A stretch of DNA of 64,000 nucleotides, taken from Pleodorina starrii. Lineage: Eukaryota; Chlorophyta; Chlorophyceae; Chlamydomonadales; Volvocaceae. Shown here one piece after another: positions 1 to 10,800 of the stretch. The notes under the pieces were generated by a model that was not told the DNA's origin, searched no databases, and saw only the letters and a program-made list of their open reading frames with translations. Position 1 is the stretch's first letter. Each line of letters begins with the position of its first letter. The position numbers and the translations under genes are program-made. The stretch spans positions 671,501 through 735,500 of the forward strand of contig BRXU01000020.1 in the NCBI GenBank assembly GCA_030267565.1, written 5' to 3'.

Positions 1-1805
1 TTTGCAGCAGACAACAGGGCCTTGTACGAGTAAGCGCAGAGCGTTCGTTGGGTGATGTGGCTGCTGGCTGCCGCTTACACATGCATGTGCGCCCTCGCCG
101 GAGCTTGATTACCCTTTTGCTTGCTTGCGCGTGACATTGGCAATCCGTGTACACGTACATAGCTCCTGTTTATATCCCCGCGTCGATGCGATGGATGGCT
201 CGATCCATTACCTGTGTACGGCATACATATGACGCGGTACGGCAGATTGTGTCGGTCTTTGACGCAGCGGCGGACGCCGCCGCATGCAGCATCCTCGAGC
301 GGGCTTTAGCGCACCTTGATGGCAGCGGATGGGAGACGGCTGTGCGGATGTAGGGAGGCGCGGCGGGATGGGCGGTGAGGGCCGTGAGGGAGAAAGCAGG
401 GAGGGACGGCAGGGGCAGGGGGAAACCCACCATGCGCGTGGGTGCGCATGTCCGGCAGGGTCACTTGGAGGACAGAACTGCGGCAACCGACCCTCTTAGC
501 TTGACGTACACCAAAACCCCATGTAGAGTTGTGGCGCGCGAGGGTTGCCTGGCGAGTGAGCGGGGGGGGAGAGTGGGGGGCCCGGAACACATACAGATGC
601 CTTGGGACGAGGAAAGATGTGTAGCAGAATGTGTCGCTGGCCTCGCTGGCTGCGGGCATCTTCCTTCCGGCCTTTCCGCCGGCGGGTGTAATTTTTAGCC
701 CAAATGTGGGCGTTTGGGGTTTCAATGCCGAGGGTACCGACTGCTGGACTTGGCACACGACGCACGCAGCAACGCTATATCTTCGGGGCCATGAGACATA
801 GAAGGGCAGTGAGCCGCATGAGTGGTAAGGGGGCGCCAGCCGTGAGGTCCCCGATTCTTACTATTCTGGAGTCCCATTGCTTCCATTAATTCTCTACTGT
901 CCCATAAGGTTCGATGTTCGTAGAGTCTGTGGCGAATAGGAAAGATTGCAGAGGTCGTTTGCGGACAAATCTACTCTAACGGTCAACAACTTCGAACTAA
1001 CTACCATACTACCTGGTTTCAAAGCTCAGTGGTAGCTACTAGCTAACCCTTCCCGTTGGTGGGGACAGCAAGCCCTGGGCTGCGACCTGCTATCACTATT
1101 AGATGTGTCTCGCATGGCAAAGATTTTGGAAGACGTTTGGCACGGTTGCATGCGTTTTTTGTGGCAGACACAAACCGTAACTATGTGAGTAGCTCCGTAG
1201 CACGCGTGGCACGTATTAAGGAAGACGGGCCGCTCCCATCTCAAGTCGTATCCTCGTATGCAATATTGTGCCTTTGCCACAAGCGTACAACAGCGTTGCC
1301 ACGGGAGTCGCGAACAGTTCGCCGCTGTTAGCAGACTCGACATCTGAGGCGAAGCGAAAGGTTCGCCCAACGGTTGGTGGTGGTTGCTGTCGGAAGATGG
1401 AATGAGACGGCTTTGTGGGTCCAGGGACCCAAAGCATGATCCTTATTCGGTTTTTAGCTATATGCCAAGGAAGCCTTGCCTGTACTTTGCAAATCGCGCT
1501 TTAGCCGAGAACTCGGTGCGATCAAATCCATATTACTATCGTTAGGAATATGGAGTTGATCACTTCACGTTGAACTATTGTAGCACGTGTTCTGTGCTCA
1601 CAAAAGGCTGTCGTGTCCAACTGTCGTACGCCGACCGTTAGAAACGGGCGCAAGCGTGCTAACGATCCAAGAGAGAACGCTTGAAGCTGCTATCACCTTC
1701 CTTATAATCCATACGTTACTTCTTCTAACGATCAAACTTTTGATATCCTAGGCCTCAGCGGGGGCGAGGAGATCATCTACCGCAGCACTCACATCGCGGG
1801 CCACG
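1..1805. other. Upstream region with no supported gene
   Basis: I see no exon series, tRNA or recognisable repeat here. The open frames are short and lack family similarity. A TGTAA pentamer, the usual chlorophycean polyadenylation signal, lies at 687-691 and could mark the 3' end of a gene starting outside the window, but nothing upstream of it reads as coding. The last part presumably holds the promoter and 5' UTR of the gene starting at 1806. Confidence 0.4.
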
Positions 1806-4800
1806 ATGGCGACTGGATGGTTGCGTGGCGTGGTGAAGGAGGTGGTGTCTGGTGACACGCTGGTCATTGCGGGCACCACAAAGGGTCCTGGCCCGGCGCC
1901 GGAGAAGCGCATTACCCTTTCGTCACTTATCGCGCCGAAGCTGGTGAGCGAAATTGTCGCTATTGCTATGGAGGATCTCCGTTAGATCGGCAAGCTCGTT
2001 ATTGGAAGGAGTAGGTACCGAACCAGTTTCGCAATGATCTGACGACTGGCCGGGCTTGCTCTACTGCGCAGGGTAAGCGCGATGGCAGCAGCAAGGATGA
2101 GCCTTTTGCTTGGGAGTCTCGCGAGTTCCTGCGCAAGAAGTGCATCGGTCAGGTACGCCAGGCGACCAATGCCGCGGTCCCATGCCACTGCCCCCGTTGC
2201 GTAGCCAAACGCGCTCGTCCCATCAATCACAATTTGTGCTCGGGTTGTGTAGTCCAGGGGCTTGCTCCCTTGTTGCGGGTTCTATCCGCCCTGCCACGGG
2301 GCAGGCTGAGAAGCGGGTTTACGAACTGAGGTTCTCGCATGGCCTTCTCGACTAACCTCCTGATCTACGCAGAACACCCGCCGCACGCACGCACATGTCC
2401 AGGACACACCTCTGGCCCCTCCCCTACCAGAAAGGCGGAAACCGACGGGGTGTAGACGAGAAGCGCCCATTCCTCCCTCCGCTCTCCTCCCTGTCCCATG
2501 TCCCAGTGCCTCTAAGGAGATCCTGAACCCCCCCACATTGTTTTATAAAGGAGCATACCGTATCACTCCCTGCCCCCCCTCTTGTTTCCCAACTCTCTCC
2601 CGCCCCCTCCTCTGATACGTGGATAACCCCTCCTGCAGCCCTGCGTGTTCCGTGTGGACTACGTGGTGGAGGCCATCGGCAACCGCGAGTTCGGCTCCGT
2701 GTTCCTCAACCAGCAGGACAACGTGGCCATCGCAGTGGTGTCCAACGGCTGGGCAAAGGTGCGCTGCCGCCGCATGCTCGATGTGCGCGATGTGGGTTTG
2801 TTGTGTGGATGGCCGCTGCCGCATGCCCGATGTGGGTTTGCTGTGGCCGCGCGCTGTCGCATACGTGATGTGGGTTTGCGTTGTGGGTGCGCGCTTCCGC
2901 AGGCCCGATGTGCGTTCATGGCGCGGGGTCCGTAGCCGCATGCACGATGTGGGTTGCTGGCTTTTAGCGCTCTCTCCTTTTTGAGCTCTTGTGTTGGCGG
3001 CATGTGCGCTGTGTCCTGTGTCGTGAGGCCGCCTGTCACGCATCCTAACCCGTCTTGGGGTTTTCCAACGGCCTCCCGAAACAACCCAAAAAGCATAAAA
3101 ACCAACCCTTCCCCCCCCCCCTCCCAACAGGTTCGCGAGATCGGCAAGGAGCAAAGCCCCTACCTGGAGGACCTGAAGCGCGGCGAGGAGGCGGCCAAGA
3201 GCGCGGGGCACGGCATGTGGTCCAAGGACCCGCAGCGCACCGCCCGGGCGGTCCGCGAGACGGTCGGCCAGGTAGGTGGCGTTAGTGGTGGGTGGGTTAA
3301 TGTGCGCGGCGGTGCGTGGGTTACGTGCGGCGGTGCTTGGTGTAGCAGTCCGCGGCACGGCCTCCTGCAGCACTCCAAACCCTACTTCACCGTCAACCCG
3401 ATCTGCACTCCCAACCCCACTGATGCCATCCCCTCCATCCCCCTCCCGCCCCGTCCCGTCATCCCGCCTTCCCGTTCCCGCCGCCACCAAACCCTAAACC
3501 CCTGAAAACCCTTCATCCCGAACCTCAGGAGGACGACGCCGCCGGCGCGCTGCTGGCCCGCGTGGGCAAGGGCGGCATGGTGGATGCGGTGGTGGAGGCG
3601 GTGCTGGGCGGGTCCAGTCTGCGGCTGACGCTGCTGCCCAACGGCACCATCTCGCTGCTAGTCAACCTGGCGGGAGTGCAGTGCCCCTCCGTGGGCCGAA
3701 GGGTGAGGCGGGGGAGGGAGCTGCGCATGTGTGTTTGTGTGGGGGGGTGCGGTGGGCGGGGGGGAAGGGAGGGCGGGTAGCGGGGAGACTGGGCCAAGTG
3801 GGGTGGGGATTGGAAGAGAGGGAAACGCACTCGGTGGGTAGGCTGGCCCGCTGGCTGCGTGGGGCGGGTGAGTCAGATGCGTACTGTGAGAGTTGAGTGG
3901 GGAGGGGAGGGAGGCATTTAGGGGGGGCGCATGAACTTCGAACGAACGAGAGCTGTCAATGCGATTACCGAAATGTGGGACACAGCTTTTGGGTGCACAA
4001 GGCTAATGGGCGGGCGTGGGCGGGTGGGTGGTCGGGCGCTTGGTTGCTTGTGGACGAAGGGCTGTAACCCCGCTGTGGCGCCACGCTTTTACGCTGATGA
4101 TGCGCGCGTGTCGGCCGCCCCGCCCCGCGCACGCAGGCCGCTGCCCCCGCCGGCGGCGACGCCGCCGCCACCGCCGCCGCCGCCCCGGGCGAGGACGGCG
4201 CCGCCGCCGCCCCTGTTGCGCCGACGGCGGCCTCCATCGCCGCCACCAGCGCTGCGGAGCCCTACTCTCGTGAGGCCAAGGCCTTCACTGAGGCGCGTGT
4301 TCTCAACAGGTGGGGTGGGATGGGATGGGGGCGTTGGCTGTGGCCTGTTGCAGTGGCACACATTTGAACCCTAAGACCACTTTTCAAAGAAACCTGTACC
4401 ATGATGAATGCTTTCTTTCACTCAACAGCCCGCTCCCCGGTCTCACCTCTACCACCCACCCCCCCCCCACCGCCACCACCGCCACCACTGCCACCCTCCC
4501 CCCTCCCACCACCACCACCCTCCACCATCACTGCTACCACCACCGCCTCTCTCAACACCACCACTACCACCGCTACCACCACCCACCACCACCCACCACC
4601 GCCGCTACCACCATCACCGCTATCACCACCGCCTCTTATCAACACCACCGCTACCACCACCACCACCGCAACCACTGCCACCACCACCGCCTCTGTTAAC
4701 ACCACCACTTCCTCTTATCAACACCACCACCGCTACCACCACCGTCAGGGACGTCAAGCTGGTTCTGGAGGGCGTGGACAAGTACGGCAACCTGTTTGGC

Positions 4801-7800
4801 ACCGTGCTGTACACCCCGCCGGCGGTGCTGCCCGGCGCGCCCGCTGCCGCCCCGGCTGCTGCCGCCCCCGCTGCTGCCGCCCCCGCTGCGGGTGGCGAGC
4901 AGGAGCACCTGGCGGAGCAACTGCTAAAGAACGGACTGGCCAAGGTGGGAACAAATGGGCGGGTTTCGCTGTTGTGATGTTGTGAAGGGCAGACTGGCCA
5001 AGGTGGGAACAAATGGGCGGTTCTGCTGTTGTGATGTTGTGAAGGGCAGACTGGCCAAGGTGGGAACAAATGGGCGGTTCTGCTGTTGTGATGTTGTGAA
5101 GGGCAGACTGGCCAAGGTGGGAACAAATGGGCGGTTCTGCTGTTGTGATGTTGTGAAGGGCAGACTGGCCAAGGTGGGAACAAATGGGCGGTTCTGCTGT
5201 TGTGATGTTGTGAAGGGCAGACTGGCCAAGGTGGGAACAAATGGGCGGTTCTGCTGTTGTGATGTTGTGAAGGGCAGACTGGCCAAGGTGGGAACAAATG
5301 GGCGGGTTTCGCTGTTGTGATGTTGTGAAGGGCAGACTGGCCAAGGTGGGAACAAATGGGCGGTTCTGCTGTTGTGATGTTGTGATGTTGTGCCGTTGAA
5401 GGGCGGAGTGGCCAAGATGTGGATACACGGGCTGCTTTGCTGTTGTGATGTTGTGTTGTTGTGCTGCTGAAGGGCGGGCTGGGAATGGGTTGGATTGACG
5501 GCGGTTTTTATGAAAGGACAGACAGACGGGGTTTTTGGGGGACAGAAAGAGGAAAGGCGGGGTGGGGAGTGGCGAGTGGCGAGTGGGGTCCAGTAGGAAC
5601 GGCGGATCAGCTGCTGAAAGAAAGACCCTCCCAGCTGCTCGCTGCTCGCACCCCCAAGCCCCCACAACTCACGGTCGTGTTGTGGGTGTCATGGTTCTCC
5701 AACGTCGCCCCCCCCCCGTCGCCCTCCGCTGCGCTTCGGTATCCCCCTCAGTCCGTTCGCTAACGCCGTCTCCGTCACCTCTTGCGGTATCTTCTTTTAC
5801 CCCCTCTACACATCTCCCCCTTCTCCCCGTCTCGCCACGTCAGTGCGTGGAGTGGTCTCTGGGCCTTATGCCCATCACCGCCGCCTACAAGCTACGTGAC
5901 GTGGAGAAGGCGGCCAAGGCGGAGCGCAAGGCCATCTGGACGGGCTACGTGGCCGCACCCACCAACCAGACCAAGCTGTCGGACAACTTCACCGGAAAGG
6001 TACTTGTGGGTGTGTGTGTGCCGGAGTGTGCGCGTGTGTGCCTACTAGGTACGTGGTTGCCGGCGTGTGTGCGTGCGTGTGTGTGTGCGTGTGCCTACTA
6101 GGTGTGTGTGTGTGTGTCTGTCTGTGGCTGGGCCTGGGCCCGACCCACCCACCCACCGACCCACCCACCGACCTGCCTGCGTGCCATGGCGCCTTCCGCC
6201 GCGCTTATTTCCTGCCTGTCTGTCTGTCCGCAGGTGGTGGAGATCGTGAGCGGCGACTGTGTGGTGGTCAAGGACTCCGCCAACGGCTTGGAGCGCCGCA
6301 TCAACCTGTCAAGGTGGGGGAAGGAAAGGAGGGGGCGGAGGGCGAGGAGGGGGAAGAGGGCGATGAGGGGGAAGAGGGGGAAGAGGACGAGGAGGTGGAA
6401 GAGGGGTTCAAGAGTGGTGAGATCGCAGCGGTAGGACGGTTTTTTTTGGGGGGGGGGGCTGTGACAGGGATGTTCCGATACCGGCTTCGAATACTTCTAC
6501 TACTATTGTTACTATTATTCCAGGGCCAAGCTGTCAGACGGACAGGCTGACAGGTGGCCGCGGCGTCCCGGCGGCGGGTTACGTCGTCGTTCAGCGTGTG
6601 CAGCTTGCGGGGTCGGAATGATTTTTAGCGAGGGGGGAGGGAGCAGCGGAAGGCCGACGGAAGGCCGGCGGGCGCTCAGCGTCGGGTGGCAGGCTGGCAG
6701 CGGCGGCGGCGGCGGCTCGGTCGGGGGCCCAAGGGCAGTGCGATCTCACGCGCAAGCAAAGAAAAGGAAAGCGGCTGGATGATGCCTAAAAATATAATCA
6801 ACCAATTTTAACCGTATGATCGGCGCTATGATGCCGTACAAGTATTCGTACTGTCTGACAGCCGTGCTGCGCGTGTGGCGCCGCCCAAGCCCCAACGGCC
6901 CCCGACCAGCCGCCCGCCCGCCCGCTTTCCGCCCGACCGCTTTCTGCCTTCCGACGCCCTTCACCACGTGTTGCTTGGCCGCTGCCATCAACCGGCCGCC
7001 CGCGCACCGCAGCCTCTTCATCCCGACCTCCGCCTCCACCCTCTCCGTCCCTCCGCTGCGTTATCGTTTTTCTTAACACCCCCACCCCCACACCCCACAC
7101 CCCCCCCATACACACAAACACGCATACACACCCTCCCTCCCCCCCGGCAGCATCCGCGCTCCGCGTCCGCCCGCTCGCGACCGTCCCGCCGAGGCCTGGG
7201 CCACCGAGGCCAAGGAGTTCCTCCGCAAGCGCATCATCGGTCGCCCCGTGGAGGTCAAGATGGAGTACAACCGCAAAGTACTCACACGTGAGTACCGGGG
7301 GGACCGCTGGCTGCCGCTGGGGTAACTAAAACGGCCCGGGACGAGGGAACGCAACGCAGTTACCTGGGATGTTACCTGAGGATGACCTGATATGTCCAGC
7401 AGAAGTAAAACGAGCGCGCGGCCGCGGGTGGGGGATCCGGTGGGGGGAGGGGGGGTTTGGAGTAATCGGGTGCCGGTGCTGGACCCTACTCCGGTTATGG
7501 ATTCCTGCAATGCACTCCGGGCTCCTGATTCCTGATTCCTGTACTGCGCTCCGGTTCCGGATTTCTGTACTGCACTCCGGTTCCGGATTCCTGTACTGCG
7601 CTCCGGTTCCGGATTCCTTTACTGCACTCCGGTTCCGGATTCCTGTACTGCACACCGGTTCCGGAACCCTGTACTGCACTCCGGTTCCGGATTCATGTAC
7701 TGCACTCCGGTTCCGGAGTCCTGCACTGCAAGTCTTGAACCCCTCTGTCTCGCACCCTCTTTCTCTCCCTGGTTGTGTCTGTCCCCCCGCAGCGGAGATG

Positions 7801-10800
7801 CAGCTGGCTGGGGAGGGTGAGCGCGTCATGGCGTTCGGAAATGTGGAGGTGGTGCCGGACAAGGTGTGATCAAGCCTTTTTATGAGGAGAGGGATTTGGG
7901 GGGGGGGAGATGGGGGGGGGGGTAAGCAACCGACACGCCTTCCCTCTTTGAAGGTTGAGAATAGGTGAAGGATGTTTCATCCCACGAACCTCTAATCATT
8001 CGCTTTACCCGATAAAACTGATCAAGCTCCAGCTATCCTGGGAGAAAGGTGGCGGGAGGAGGTGTTTGAAAAGGGGGACGTGAGAAGCGGGTGGGTTCCA
8101 TCTCCGTTCCTTCGCTGCTGCGGAATACCGGTATCTGTCTACTTACCCTCGCCTCCCCCCTCTTCCCCCCTTTCCCCCCTCTTCCCCCCTTTCCCCCCTT
8201 TCCCCCCTCTTCCCCCCTTTCCCTCCTCTTCCCCCCTTATCCTCCTCCAGGGCGAGGAGAAGCAGAACGTGTCGGAGATGGTGGTGGCTCGCGGTTTCGC
8301 CACCGTCATCAAGCACCGCACCGACGAGGAGCGCAGCTGCGTGTACGAGAGGTACGGCTTGGTGTACGGCCGTACTACGTTCCATACGGCACACGCTCTC
8401 CCTCTCCCCACCTCTCCCTGCCTGCGAGACGGCCTTCTTCTGTTACTTTACCGTTCACGGGCTCCGGCCTGTACGTGGATAGCCCCCTTTCTCCCCTTTC
8501 TACCTCCAGCGTTCTTGGTTGCTGCAACCCTTCCCTTCCTACTTTTTGCGCATTATTGCGCTCTGAAAGCACCGTTCTTCCCCCTCCCACCCTTCCACCG
8601 CCACCACCACCTCACACACACACACACACTCTCCGCCCCATCCCACTCCGCCCCATCCCTCTCCGCCCCCATCCCACTCCGCCCCATCCCACTCCGCCCC
8701 ATCCCACTCCGCCCCATCCCACTCCGCCCCATCCCACTCCGCCCCATCCCACTCCGCCCCATCCCACTCCTTCCCCTCAGGCTGGTCGCCTGCGAGGAGC
8801 TCGCCCGCTCCTCCAAGCGCGGCGTCCACAGCGCCAAGGAGCCCCCCGCCAACCGGGTCAACGACGTCAGCCAGCCGGGATCGGCGACTCGGGCCAAGCA
8901 GTACCTGCCCTTCTTCCAGCGCGCGGGTGGGTGCTGTGCGGCTGGGTGGGACCGGGCTGGGCTACTGAGTGGGGCTGGGTATGGGTTAAAAACCTACCTC
9001 CACCGTTGAAAACCTACCTTCCGGGTCCGTTCTCGCTGACGCCCCGTCTCCGTCTCTCCGCTGCGGTATCTTCTAAACTTCCTACCCCTAAACCCCTCCT
9101 CCCCTCCCTTCCTCCTGTCTCCTCCCAGGCAAGATGACGGGTGTGGTGGAGTACGTGCTGAGCGGCCACCGCCTCCGGGTGCACATCCCCAAGGAGGGAG
9201 TCACAATCGTGTTTGCGCCCTCGGGCATCAAGACGCCATCGCGGCCGCAGCCGGCGGGCAACGGCAAGCCAGCCGTGCAGGTAAGGAATAAGGAGCGGGA
9301 CGGAGGGCGGTGCAGGGGAAAGGGGGCTGCGAGGCTGCGGGGATACGAGCGCGGGCGGGTGCGGGGCAGCCGGCGGGCAACGGCAAGCCAGCCGTGCAGG
9401 TAATGAAGGAGCGGGTACAGGGGTGTAGGGTTGGGTTGGGTTAGCCAGGAGCAGGGGGAGGGGGGCGCAGCACGGAGGGAGGGGGCCGCGTGAGGGCGCT
9501 GCTGCATTGTGGGCTGATTACAATTATGATCGAATCCCGGAACTACCAGGAAAGGGTGGGTCACACACACATACACACACACGCCCTCCTCGCCCCAACT
9601 GCCTCTTCGAGACGCCTCCTTACACCCTTAAGGACGACCATTGTACTGAGCGCCCTACTCCACTCGCCATACTCCAACAAACAAACCTAGATGTCCACAC
9701 TCAATACATACACACTCACAGATACACACTCACACATACACACTCAACACATACACACACGCGCGCTCGCACGCACACGCACGCACGCAGGGCGAGCCTT
9801 TCGCGGAGGAGGCGCTCGCCTACACGCGCGAGGCGATGATGCAGCGCGACGTGGAGGTGGTGGTGGAGACCATGGACCGCGGCGGTACCTTTCTGGGCAC
9901 CGTGGTACTGGTGCCGCAGCCGCAGGCGGGAGGCGCTGCCGCCTCTGCCGCTTCTGCGCGGCCGTTCAACCTGGCGCTGGCGCTGCTCAGTAAGGGTCTG
10001 GCCCGGCTGCAGCCCAATGTGGACCCCTCCCGGCTGCCGGAGGGCTCCGAGATGGTCCGTCTGCAGCAGGCGGCCAAGGAGCAGCGGCTCAAGGCAAGGG
10101 AGGGAGGGGGACGAAAGAGGGGCATGTACTGCTGCATGTACGGCATGTACTGCATGTACGGCTTGTACAGCATGTACTGCCTGGGGCGGAAGGCTTAAAA
10201 GAGATGGCAGGTTGCTGGTGTGGAGGCGTTTCCTGGGCAGGTGGTTTCTGGTTCCTGGTATATCTCCACATTTCATGCAATAAGCTGAAGTTCCCGGGGT
10301 CGGGCGCCTCGGGCCCTCGGCTCTCCCCACGTCCCGCAGTGACTCATTGTTTTATAATTATAAAGGAGCATATCCCTCCCTGACCCCCCACCCCACCCAC
10401 CCTATCCGCCCAGATCTGGGAGAACTGGACCCCGGACATGGACCGGGAGGAGGGCTACGGCGACGAGGAGGGCGGTGACGCCGGCGCCGCCGGGGGGCCC
10501 TCCACCTCTGCCGCCAACGGAGCCAGCAACGGACACTCAGCGGCCGGCAGCGGCGGCGCCGCCGCGGGAAGCTTCGCCGCGGCCGCCAGCGGCGCCGCCT
10601 CCTCGTCGTCGTCTGCGGCGGCGGCGGCGCGGCCCGCCGGCGGCGGCGGCGGTCGGAGCCAGGAGGTGTTGTCGGTGACGGTGACGGAGGTGGTGGACGC
10701 GAACGAGTTCTTCGTGCAGGTACGGATGTACGGCATGGCGTGTGGCGGTTGGGTGTGGTACGGCGGTACAGGGAGAGGTGTGACGGGTTTGTGCTTGTGG

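Noticed and set aside
4934..5385. Possible CRISPR-like array
   Set aside because: Units are contiguous without unique spacers, and the genome is eukaryotic.
4924..5667. Long minus-strand frames with a repeated NRPFVPTLASLPFTTSQQ unit
   Set aside because: They are the complement of the 57-bp minisatellite in an SND1 intron; since the unit is a multiple of 3, frames stay open in several phases.
9281..9399. Extended SND1 exon 14 using the second donor
   Set aside because: The 119-nt extension breaks the frame into exon 15.
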